Of a stretch of 64,000 nucleotides of DNA, positions 24,701 through 32,751 are shown one piece after another. This DNA is from Dendrophyllia cribrosa (Eukaryota; Cnidaria; Anthozoa; Scleractinia; Dendrophylliidae), in NCBI GenBank assembly GCA_024195265.1, contig JAJLRJ010000010.1, positions 17,766,693 to 17,830,692 on the forward strand, in the 5' to 3' direction. Below the pieces are notes generated by a model. The model saw only the letters and a program-made list of their open reading frames with translations. It was not told where the DNA came from and searched no databases. Every line of letters begins with the position of its first letter. Position 1 is the first letter of the stretch. Both the position numbers and the translations under genes were made by a program.

Positions 24701-25759
24701 GTACCTTTTAGGGTATGAGCCTAAAAATATGACAGAATATAACACGTGTTGTTTTAGAATTGGTACCTCTTAGGGGTAAAAATTATTTTGGGCCACATCC
24801 ATCAAACGAGATTCTGGTACCTTTTATGGTGTTTTTCGAAAATTTCCGACAAGCACCCCCGTCATTTTTATATGGGAGTCCCCCCCCCGGGCTTCCGGGA
24901 CAATGCTTTATCCACTGAGCTAGCAGGTCAATCGGAGAACTGAATTTTTGTTCTCAGGTTCACAATAAAGTGTGATAAGGAGGGCCAAGCTGTCACATTT
25001 GGCACCATGGGCACTGTGTCCAGATTAGTGCATAGAGAGCAAAAAAATTAGACAAAATTAATTTGTCTGTTATTACTGCACATATACAGTGCAATTCTAA
25101 TTGTGTGATCTGCAAAAGGCATAACCCATCACAGCAGATGTGTAAATGTGCATGTGTTAGTGTTAAAATGCGAGACAAGGTGAAAGTGCTAAATAAATAA
25201 TAATAATAATAAAAGTTCCCGGTCAGTATTTGTTTGTTTGTTTGTTATTCTGGCTTCTTAATAGCTCTTCGTAAATTTGATGCCCTATATTGTATACCCC
25301 GTGGATTTAGGTAGTAGGTTTCTGTTTGATCGTGAAAACAAATCCCCGGGGGTTGACCCAGGGGAAAGCCAAAAAGTGCATAAGCTTAGGAAATAAATCA
25401 AGCGCATGGTATTTAAAACGTTGTGTTTGCTAATTCATTCTTAATTCTTGTAACTTAGATATTTATACTTCTTACCTTGACAACACTGATAGGCTTCCTT
25501 GAGAGATGGTAAGTAGTATAAGCAAAAAATGTCAAAACCAGAACCCAGCCACGGTAACTAAAACACGACATGAACATCAATTAATACCCGATAAACACAA
25601 ACTGTATAGATTACATGTTCTGGTTTAACTTCTAATTACAAAACAAGAAAAAAGTACATACGCTGCTGTCCGTTCTGTTCCAGTCCATTGTATGAACCTT
25701 ATCCCGTACGGTACTTTGTTGCGATGTTCACGAAGTCGTAGCTCAGCTGGAGCAGACAT
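6756..25759 (-). CDS. SLC37A2: SLC37A1/2-type sugar-phosphate/phosphate exchanger, 22 exons
   Basis: Major-facilitator transporter of the SLC37 family, which exchanges glucose-6-phosphate for phosphate at the endoplasmic reticulum. Exons, 5' to 3': 25759-25662, 25557-25476, 22539-22479, 22138-22057, 21136-21001, 20129-20109, 18773-18718, 18435-18343, 18248-18175, 16793-16735, 16505-16461, 16186-16115, 15943-15848, 14653-14563, 13282-13208, 12393-12308, 11910-11862, 10877-10771, 10693-10615, 8715-8672, 7611-7558, 6815-6756. All junctions are GT-AG and stay in frame, giving about 539 residues, a normal family length. Diagnostic blocks are YHLSRKPISVVKG, SSGWPSVVECVGNWFGKG, GIWNSHTSVGNILGS, FAKLVSYTFLFWLPFYIEN, DLSTLFDVGGILGG and VNGPYALITTAVSANL. 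Exons 10-13 encode the hydrophilic central loop. The start of exon 18 is uncertain: the acceptor at 10861 breaks frame, while 10877 or a donor 4 nt further into intron 17 restores it. Paralogue 1 versus 2 is not resolved. Confidence 0.93.
7497..7530. repeat. Short palindromic dispersed motif
   Basis: CAAGAGAAAATAATTGGATT followed by ATAATCTCTTG forms an imperfect palindrome. Copies occur at 53979-54012 and, inverted, at 58878-58911. This copy lies in the last-but-one intron of SLC37A2. Confidence 0.5.
9010..9480 (+). pseudogene. LINE-type retroelement remnant
   Basis: 9385-9471 reads as an open stretch with QSWVSIRALAANRSGWKENV followed by a stop. I take this for the C-terminal end of a non-LTR retrotransposon open frame, from general appearance and without a database match. 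The GC-richer sequence upstream (9030-9190) looks repetitive but is not coding. It lies in the intron between exons 19 and 20 of SLC37A2. Confidence 0.35.
9859..10522. repeat. Inverted-repeat-bounded insertion
   Basis: TTAGACAGATTCTGCTC at the left is matched by GAGCAGAATCTGTCTAGG at the right, and both ends continue into spaced AGTTGCTC motifs pointing inward. This suggests a non-autonomous DNA element of about 660 bp in an SLC37A2 intron. No target duplication was identified. Confidence 0.45.
10539..10624 (-). repeat. Duplicated 5' splice site after SLC37A2 exon 19
   Basis: A 30-bp segment that includes the end of exon 19 and its donor (CCATGG then GTAAGGATCAG on the minus strand) is present twice, at 10595-10624 (used, joined to the exon) and at 10539-10569. 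The second copy is a potential decoy donor about 56 nt into the intron. Confidence 0.7.
11544..11693. mobile_element. 150-bp MITE
   Basis: Perfect 17-bp terminal inverted repeats (GTCGCAGCTCTTAGAAG) enclose 116 bases without coding capacity, inside an SLC37A2 intron. Confidence 0.75.
13482..13628. mobile_element. Palindromic MITE (CCTGATGAAACA family), copy 1
   Basis: Ends pair as AATATATCAA and TTTGATATAT, with inner matching AGAGTGTTTC / GAAACACTCT arms. The related copy 2 is at 18011-18160. Both lie in SLC37A2 introns. Confidence 0.6.
14774..15720 (+). mobile_element. Harbinger-like non-autonomous element with MYB-like gene
   Basis: About 35-bp imperfect terminal inverted repeats: GGGCACGTTTTTT...GTCACAATTCTGGAATGAG on the left, and the mirror of GGGGCGTTTTTTTTGTCACA on the right. 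The flanking triplets CAA and CTA are near-identical, in line with the 3-bp target duplications of PIF/Harbinger elements. Only the MYB-like DNA-binding reading frame is present; no transposase is seen. It is inserted between exons 13 and 14 of SLC37A2, on the opposite strand. Confidence 0.6.
14939..15542 (+). pseudogene. MYB/SANT-like DNA-binding protein relic, two frameshifts
   Basis: Starts with ATG after an AAG context and reads a trihelix/SANT-like stretch: YNWRHNESLLLIMLYKKYEA, then, after a 1-base frame change near 15103, MADEMEEKGYSPSAKR. A second frame change near 15153 leads into LDHLLRSVVPAAKQKEVEAG and a lysine-rich, probably coiled-coil tail with EERKVEEKKRRKISQKQ, ending at a TAA. 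All three frames are needed to read the protein, so it is broken as it stands unless unseen editing or splicing applies. Proteins of this type accompany Harbinger transposases and help them bind DNA. The position inside terminal inverted repeats supports this. Confidence 0.6.
17276..17456. mobile_element. MITE of the GGCCATTTCCGAGTT family, intronic copy
   Basis: Ends pair as TTTAGCCCATTTCCGAGTTG and CAACTCGGAAATGGGCTATT, with inner CCTCCTTTTCAAA / TTTGAAAAGGAGG arms. It is the same family as the elements at 52709-52886 and 61613-61790. It lies between exons 9 and 10 of SLC37A2. Confidence 0.75.
18011..18160. mobile_element. Palindromic MITE (CCTGATGAAACA family), copy 2
   Basis: Left arm contains GAATATTTCATCAGGTATCC and the right arm GGATATCCTGATGAAACATT, with TTTGATATAT at the right end. 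It lies just downstream of SLC37A2 exon 9. Confidence 0.6.
18752..18987 (-). repeat. Three 76-bp tandem copies covering the SLC37A2 exon 7 acceptor
   Basis: A 76-bp unit is repeated at 18752, 18828 and 18904, with an 8-base partial at 18980. On the coding strand each copy carries the end of intron 6 and the first 22 nt of exon 7. Only the copy nearest the rest of the exon (18752) continues into coding sequence and a donor. The 18828 copy keeps an intact acceptor (TTCCCCAG); in the 18904 copy it is changed to TTCCCCGG. Confidence 0.9.
20417..20660 (+). pseudogene. Possible LINE ORF1 coiled-coil relic
   Basis: In + orientation 20417 onward reads LDSIQAKIDKLLKEI and then, after a frame change, KGIKDFKECYSLLEEQVNEI, with in-frame stops further on. 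The heptad-like leucine/isoleucine pattern resembles the coiled coil of non-LTR ORF1 proteins. No other domain is present, so the call is weak. It lies in SLC37A2 intron 5. Confidence 0.3.
24163..24350. mobile_element. pogo/Tigger-like MITE with TA duplication
   Basis: Terminal repeats CAGTGGAACCCCG...CGGGGTTCCACTG, each flanked by TA (24161-24162 and 24351-24352), with repeated TTAATACGACCAC motifs inside. These ends and the TA target are typical of the pogo branch of Tc1/mariner. It is 188 bp with no transposase. Confidence 0.88.
24420..24562. mobile_element. 143-bp palindromic MITE (GGCCCTGGTT ends)
   Basis: Ends GGCCCTGGTTGTTCAAA and TTTGAACCAGGGCC pair, and inside them ATCCACTGGATAAATCACTA pairs with its mirror. 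No coding capacity. Confidence 0.85.
24599..24868. repeat. Inverted-repeat-bounded repeat with GGTACCTTTTAGGG motifs
   Basis: GACGGGGGTGCTCGTCG at the left mirrors CGACAAGCACCCCCGTC at the right. Between them the motif GGTACCTTTTAGGG or close variants occurs five times at irregular spacing. It is non-coding and lies in SLC37A2 intron 2. Confidence 0.65.
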
Positions 25760-26282
25760 TGGCGATCAACGAAAATTATTTAAGCGACCGGTGTTATGAC
25801 AGAACAGAGCTTTAGTTCAATTAAAACCTATCGAATTAAAAAAAAGAAAATCTGATCACATTAAAAAAATACTTACAATTACATGTACGACGTCTGACGT
25901 ATTGCCGGTTTGCTTTTAAGCTTATCTTATCTATACACATAGCCGCCATTTTCTAAACGCGATTTTCTCAACGTCTATTTCAACAAATCTTACCCAATTT
26001 TCAATCGGATTTACAGGTGTAAGTCGGTAAAGAATGTTCACAGTTCTACTATGCATTAAGTTCGCATTTATCGTCAATAATTACCGGTACTTCCGTCAGG
26101 AGAAGTCTCTCATTTTCGTAGTCATATAAACCTCACGTGACATCTTCGTAGCATCGAGAGACAAATGGCGAAAGAGACTGAGTACGAATATGCGTAAGTT
26201 GTCATGACTACTGGATTGTGGAGATCGGAGAAACACGCCATGTTGTCTTGTTATTGAACTTATTGAAGGTTAATAAGCTGAA
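25760..26282. promoter_or_regulatory. Putative bidirectional promoter SLC37A2 / CFAP126
   Basis: The start codons of SLC37A2 (minus) and CFAP126 (plus) are 523 bases apart, head to head, with no other gene between. No TATA box is evident near either start. On the plus strand an upstream ATG at 26165 opens an 11-codon frame ending at TAA; its GCGTAAGT end also resembles a splice donor, so a 5' UTR exon is possible. Confidence 0.5.
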
Positions 26283-29200
26283 ATGTCGACTCACTTTAGC
26301 GCAAATCAGGTATTTTTTCCCCTGTGAACACTTCGTAACTGTGGTGACTTGATGTAGAAGTGATTTTTTGCAATCGGGGCTTCAATCTCGTTTATTCTAT
26401 GGGGGGTTGGCAGTGTCAAATGGTGTCTCGAAACGTACATTTGGAATGTTTTCAAAGTTTCTGAGCGCATCAAGTCACTATTCAAATAGTTATAATGTCA
26501 AATGGTCACCAGAAAATTGCCAGAAATCCTGACAAAAGTTGTGCTGAGGGGTACTCCTATCCACAAAGGTTGCCATTGAAATCATTATGTGCCGGTACTA
26601 TATATTAGAGCTATCTTGCTGTTCATTATCCCCAGGACTTTAATCCCGAAGTTGACCGCTTGTTAAATCTGTTTGACTAAGCTTATAATTTGTGTCTATT
26701 CATATACTGCAGTATGATCAAGCCTTTGCCGCCCAAAGGTTACAAAACTGGGAAATTCCACAAAGATTCAAAGAGGTAAGCTTAAGCTTATATGTATAAT
26801 GGGTCAAGACTGCTACAAACAAAACAGGCAACTGAACAAAAACAACTGATCTCTAATCTTGATACTAAATTATACAGCCCAGTGTATTAAATTGTTATTG
26901 GATTATTTGTTATATTATGAGCGACAAGCAATTAAAGAGACTTGACTTGCTATAGCCTGTTCCAGGCGTTAAGATTGTGGGGCCAGGGAACACCTAAAAA
27001 CCGGCTCGCGAACAAGCTGGAAATGAGGGGAGGCTGGAGAGAAGCAGGTGAGGTAACGCCTGTAAATATTCTTAACAAAAAGTCATTCCGGTATACAAGC
27101 TCCTGGATGTATACCCTCTGATTGGTTAATTTTGACATTTCCTGTCAACACACAAGCGTCGTTGGCTCACACAGAGTTTGAAAGTCCTTTTTTGCTAGTT
27201 GGTTGTTGAGCACCTACGTAGGCGGGAGTGGTGGAAGGTAGTTCTCCCTCGGCTTGGACACCTAGCTTTTGAGTTATCCTGTAAATAGCTCTACTATTTG
27301 GGTTTGATGTGAGTGTCCTAAAGGGACAGTTTTTCGAATCAAAGTTTAGCCTAAATTTTTCAAGTTGAACTGTCAATTGTGTAAAAGTGGCCTCAACTAG
27401 TGGTGGTTGTCATGGTCGAAAACTAAGAAACTTGGGACAAAAAAAGATATTTGGTACGCCGAAAAGACTGATGAAGGAGTGGTTGAAATTCCATAAACAT
27501 GTTTATTTCGAAGATACAATTTCTAAGTCATAGCATGAAGCAAAATTCATCGCAGGCTACGATCGAAACTTGCTTCGATTCTGTCTTTGCAGTGCACTTG
27601 TTGTTGCTGGAATATTGCTCATGTCACGAGAAAGCAAAGGATTTTAAATTATTAGTGGTGTGTAAGTCGAGACGTGACCCTTCAAATGAAAGCGGTATTG
27701 AAAGCGGTATTACACGGCAGCCGTTGAAAATTTGAGCACTTTATAAGACGTTGTATGGGGAAAAATAATTTAAATTTTGAACATAAATAAAGCAAAATTA
27801 GTCATAAATTCAATAAAGCGACACTATTTAAGTCACCTCTGGCATATTATTTCGTCCTCTGGGATTTTTCTAGCCGTTTCCGGTTTCTTTGTTGTCACTG
27901 TTTTCCCTTCATAAGACGGGGTCAAGGCAAAACACTCGGTTTGAGAGCAACTTTCACTCGGAGGTAATTTGCGTCCCAAAAATCCATCTGATCGGCGATT
28001 TTTTCAGGCACAGTTCAAGAACTTAATTTACCTTCCACCATAAAACATGTCTGGTTTTTTTTTTAATCATTGCAATTACACTTAAGATGAGCATTTTCTG
28101 CTACCGATTCCAAGATCATAATGGCACCCAAATGTTTTCAAGTAGACCGGAAGTGAGCCTGGTCCATGCATGTGAATGTGTGACAGTGTCCCTTTAAATG
28201 TGAGCAAAAAAGTGGAGAGATTTGAACTTGTGCAAAAACCATACCTGTAGCTTTGGTGGGCTTGACAAATCCATATGCAAATACTGTATTTACCCGTGGA
28301 TAGGCTGCTGTTCAAGTTGATTACAGTTCTGAATTAAAACTTCGTCATTTTTACCGACATAAGCATGTTATTGTGAGATACCATTTTTTTCAGCGATTGT
28401 ATGATTCATTTGACTATGAAATAATTAGTGTGGCTGAGGTTGGACAGGCTTTCTGAGATTTCATTTAATTAAATAGTTGTGAAATAACTTCCTTTCCAGT
28501 GTATTCAGATCATGATTGATATGCTTCCTTTTATACAATAATCCCGCATGTATTAGTAAGACTGCTTTTATAATACATGTAGATAGTCCATTTAATAAAT
28601 GCAGTAGATTTGTCAGGCTTTATAAAAGAGCACGGATTTCACGAAGTAATATAGATACGTCAGTCGGAACATTTTCGATCAGTACATGTACATTTCTCAG
28701 TATTATTTTGAAGTAAGCTAACTGGTTGATTGTTTTATTAATAAAAGAAGAGGCACACCTTGTTTAGTAAACGTTGTATATAAAGACATTTTCAAACACT
28801 GGCCATTTTGGCAAAAAAACTTAAAAGCCCGCATCTTTATGGAACAAAAAATTTCTATGGCCCGGTCACTTTTATACAGACATGGTTAATCCCCATAAAT
28901 AACCGTCCCTTATCCTATGAGGTTAAAGGAAGACTTGTGCACATTTGCATTCTTAAGAGAGGGGCTTTTACTTTTGTTTATCCAGAGACCATCCACTTTA
29001 GAAGGATTTACCCAGCCAATCAGCAATGACAGAGGCCATATTTTGCCTGGAATTCCTCGCTCATCAAAAAGCCCATGGGGTGAGTTTGTTGGGACATGGG
29101 ATATAAAAAAGGCACCTCTTAAAACAAAAACAATGAAGACAAATGCGATGACAACAAGCATTCAAAACACTGCACAGAAGGAGCAAATCCCCAGCCCCAA

Positions 29201-29447
29201 GCAAGAAGATGTCCTACAGAAAGCAAGGACCCCATCACCACAACAGGAAGCTGTCAGGACACCAAGCCCCAAAGAAGAAATTATTCCCGAGAGAGCAAGC
29301 CCTCGGCCTCAAAGCCAGGAAAATCAATACAAGAAATCACCCAGCCCTACTAAACTAAAAACGCCCGATCCTCCTGCCTCCCCAGCTAAGAGCACCTCCC
29401 AGGAGGTTGCACCTCAGAAAAAAGTTGTAATGTGTGATCCCTCTTAA
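26283..29447 (+). CDS. CFAP126: Flattop / cilia- and flagella-associated protein 126, three exons
   Basis: Exons 26283-26309, 26713-26775 and 28986-29447 join in phase 0 with GT-AG borders and encode about 183 residues (vertebrate Flattop is close to 180). The start MSTHFSANQ runs into YDQAFAAQRLQNWEIPQRFK, and exon 3 opens with the family core EGFTQPISNDRGHILPGIPR followed by SPWGEFVGTWD. The rest is a serine/proline/lysine-rich tail with repeated TPSP-like and SPKQE motifs, as in the family. In vertebrates Flattop is a microtubule inner protein of ciliary doublets and acts in basal-body docking and positioning in multiciliated cells. The start was chosen by family similarity; a longer in-frame reading before exon 3 is intronic. 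AATAAA at 29491 fits as its poly(A) signal. Intron 2 (2.2 kb) carries a copy of the CCTGTTCCAGGCGTT repeat. Confidence 0.92.
26955..27070 (+). repeat. CCTGTTCCAGGCGTT repeat, CFAP126 intron copy
   Basis: CCTGTTCCAGGCGTTAAGAT followed by TGTGGGGCCAGGGAACA and AAAACCGGCTCGCGAAC. It matches the MITE at 57647-57813 and its partner at 55519-55650 in the palindrome. Confidence 0.6.
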
Positions 29448-29490
29448 TTACATAAACAATTTCATTAATGTAAATTTGTCTTTGGAAAGA

Positions 29491-29496
29491 AATAAA
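29491..29496 (+). terminator. Poly(A) signal AATAAA for CFAP126
   Basis: Canonical hexamer 44 bases after the CFAP126 stop codon. Confidence 0.65.
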
Positions 29497-29800
29497 ATTG
29501 TTTGCACTGCTAAAATGGCATTTGGATTAAATGTCATAGCATCTAGCTTAGCATTGTGATATACCGGTACTTTAACTTTTCAGATGTTAAAATCTAGGAC
29601 TAAACCAAATGTCCGAAAATTTATCCGCCTGAACAAGAAAATGCTTTACAAAATTTTGTAAAAGAGGCTCTTTGCATTAACATTTATCACATGGTCTCAG
29701 ATTTTCCTTCTACTGACTGCGGCAGTTAAAATAACAAAATTGAGCCAAAGATCACCTTGACGGAAGAAAATACTGAAAAGTGTTACTCTAATGAGATTGT

Positions 29801-29965
29801 ATATGTTGTGGTTCAATTTTTTCTTTGGTTTAAAAATTTTCAAACCAGTTTGATTTTGATTTTCCTTTGTCCCAGATTATGATAATGAATCTCAGACAAA
29901 GGAAAATAAAAATTAAACTGGTTTGAAAATTTTCAAACCAAAACAAAAATTAAACCACAACATAT
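29801..29965. mobile_element. 165-bp palindromic MITE
   Basis: ATATGTTGTGGTT at the left mirrors AACCACAACATAT at the right; inner arms AAAATTTTCAAACCAGTTT pair as well, leaving a small loop near 29880. No coding capacity. Confidence 0.75.
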
Positions 29966-30354
29966 ATACTGCAGTTAGTAGAGTTTATGCAACATTATTG
30001 TATTATTGGATAAAATGGTGTTCTTATTGCTTACAGTTCAGCAGACCAAAATCCTCCAAAATTACTTACATAAAGAGTCTGAAATGTGCCTAAAAACGTT
30101 TGAGGGTTTCCCTCCCCATTTTATATTCCTTCCGCCCTAATTATCAGCCCCGGGTTTTCGAGGATTAGTACCTTTCGACGAGTGAAAATTCTTACAACTT
30201 GCGCTGTAATATGGAGTGTATTTCATCTATAAATGAGAATCAATTTACATTTTGCTAGAATTTGCGAGTTATGCGACAACTTTTTTAACTCGTGAATACG
30301 CGTAGCGTTGAACGAGTTATAGCAGACGGGGACAAATATGCAAATTTTCACTCA

Positions 30355-30818
30355 TTCCTTCCTCCCCCCCTCCCTCCCTCCCTTCCTCCCTCCCTCCCTT
30401 CCCTCCTTCCTTCCTTTCTTCCTCACTCCCTTCCTCCCTCCCTTCCTTCCTTCCTCCCTCCCTTCCTTCCTCCCTCCCTCCCTTCCTTCCTCCCTTCCTC
30501 TCTTCCTTCCTTCCTTCCTTCCTCCCTCCCTCCCTTCCTTCCTTCCTTCCTCCCTCCCTTCCTTCCTTCCTTCCTTCCTCCCTCCCTCCCTTCCTCCCTC
30601 CCTCCCTCCCTCCCTTCCTCCCTCCCTCCCTTCCTCCCTCCCTCCCTTCCTTCCTTCCTTCCTTCCATCCTCACTCCCTCCCTTCCTTCCTTCCTTCCTC
30701 ACTCACTCCCTTCCTCCCTCCCTCCCTCCCTCCCTTCCTTCCTTCTTTCCTTCCTCCCTCTTCCTCCCTCCCTCCCTCCCTCCCCCCTTCCTTCCTTCCT
30801 TCCCTCCTTCCATCTATC
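30355..30818 (+). repeat. Polypyrimidine tract of mixed TTCC/CTCC units
   Basis: About 460 bases of nearly pure C/T on the + strand, with only a handful of A. The long open frames across it (Pro/Ser/Leu-rich forward, Arg/Gly/Glu-rich reverse) are repeat artefacts. Mirror symmetry within such tracts can favour triplex (H-DNA) structure. Confidence 0.92.
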
Positions 30819-31704
30819 AGCTGTAAACTTTTCTTGGTAATTCCGCTGAGCAGTACATAAGGCTTGCGTATATATTTTGCCCGTTGCAAATGCGATAGGT
30901 AATGGTCACCTACCTTACCCATGGGAACGGCGTTGGAGGGAGGGGATGTAAGTAATATTTGGAATGGAATGGCCTTCTATCCAGAGAAAGCTGGAATGAA
31001 TAAAATAAAGGCAGTTAAGGAAATTTTGATTCTCATTATATGCAGTATTCACTTATTTATTCATTTTGGACAATTCTTAAAATAAATAATTATAACGCAT
31101 TTTTTAACGATTTTTCAAGAAACTATATCATTTCTTATTTTTGCGAGTGTAGCGTTTTCAACTGTAACTAATAACAAATACAGACTTATCCGCTTCTTAA
31201 AGCAGACCGGCATCATTTAAAAGAGGAAACAAACATGATCGAACGTGAACATCAACAACCATATTATTTCCGCTGTGGCTAAATGGCCGGTAACCGGTCA
31301 AGGTTTTCAAAACACTAAATGGCCGGCAGTCCTTTATTCTCAGTAAATTTCGCAAAATCGAAAAATTCCAGCTAATCTAAACTATCATATGTCGATTTAG
31401 AAAGTTCAAGCGATCCTGAAATGCTTTATAGATCTCAAGTCTAGTGTTTGGTTTACGCTGGGCTCAGTAGACGAAACCATGTTTTGTGACACTTAGAACT
31501 TTTTTCAGCTCGACTGCCGGTCAAGGTTTTCAAAACACTACTTTATTCTCAGTAAATTTCGCAAAATCGAAAAATTCCAGCTAATCTAAACTATCATATG
31601 TCGATTTAGAAAGTTCAAGCGATCCTGAAATGCTTTATAGATCTCAAGTCTAGTGTTTGGTTTACGCTGGGCTCAGTAGACGAAACCATGTTTTGTGACA
31701 CTTA

Positions 31705-32628
31705 CCCCTCGGTCACATTCGCGCTAGAACCTTGCTTGCTTGACCAATTTTTGTTTACCTAGCAAATTCCTAGCTCGTTACAGGTGTGACCGACCTAGCG
31801 CGGCACTGCTTGCTTGCTTGAAAAAGAAGGCGGAGTAGCTTAATCTTCAAAAGATCCGCAGCTAAGCTTAAGAGCACTCAGAAGTGCTCTTGAGCTGTGC
31901 TTGGTAAACAAATTTAATTGGTTTTGTTCGAATTGACCAATAAGCAGTATTTTTGACATCTTGACCTTTTTGGTTGACTAGAAGTTTCAGTCGAGCGTCA
32001 CTTGTGAGTTTTGGCTTTCGTTTTCGTAGAGAAAAAGTTTTTTCACCTTGCATTTCATTTGAAAATGTCAAAAACGCCGTCGCCTTATGACCATACCAGT
32101 TCATTGCCAATTTGGGTTTAGCGAACTTCCAATTTTTACTAATTATACAGGTACTTATCCACCGTCGCCGGCGCCGCATGACACGTTTCCTCGACCATTC
32201 GTCGAAGGTTTTGTACCGAACTCAGTTTTCTATACTTTCCACTATGGCTACTGTTCCACGTACAGTTTCATCCAAAGCCGAGAAAGTGACAAAAATGCAC
32301 TTTCCCCGTTAGTTGCAAAGAGTGAAGCGAATACGTCGTAAAGGTTTCAGGCGAGAGATTTATATTCACAAGGCGGAGAAGAAAGTACAGTCTTCTCCTT
32401 CGACGTATAGCCCTGAATCTTCTTAGACGTGAATACGCGCAATTGATGTAACATAAAATCGAAAACCGAAAGCACCAGATGGCCATCCATTGCGTTTAAC
32501 AGGCAACTCAAGCAAGCGGTAGATTTACAATGTGACCACGATGCACTTGCTTAAGCTCCGGCTTGCTTGACTGACGTCATAAGCAAGCATGCTTGACAGC
32601 GATCTCAAGCGCGAATGTGACCGAGGGG
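31705..32628. mobile_element. Harbinger-like non-autonomous element nested in the left end
   Basis: Perfect terminal repeats CCCCTCGGTCACATTCGCGC / GCGCGAATGTGACCGAGGGG, flanked by TTA on both sides (31702-31704, 32629-32631), as expected of PIF/Harbinger-type insertion. Both ends also carry clusters of GCTTGCTTGA motifs. It splits one unit of the 226-bp repeat, which rejoins exactly across it, so it is younger than the array. No transposase; a short arginine/lysine-rich reading is discussed in the findings. Confidence 0.85.
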
Positions 32629-32751
32629 TTAGAACTTTTTTCAGCTCGACTGCCGGTCAAGGTTTTCAAAACACTAAATGGCCGGCAGTCCTATATTCTC
32701 AGTAAATTTGACAAATCGAAAAAATCCAGCCATTCTGAACTATCATATGTC

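Noticed and set aside
24880..24925. tRNA-like sequence on the minus strand (TAGCTCAGTGGATAAAGC)
   Set aside because: Only the 5' half is recognisable; no box B or acceptor match.
26165..26197. CFAP126 start at the ATG at 26165
   Set aside because: It opens only 11 codons; the ATG at 26283 gives the family N-terminus and correct phase into exon 2.
30292..30922. Pro/Leu/Ser-rich and Arg/Gly/Glu-rich open frames
   Set aside because: Artefacts of the polypyrimidine tract, overlapping in several frames on both strands.
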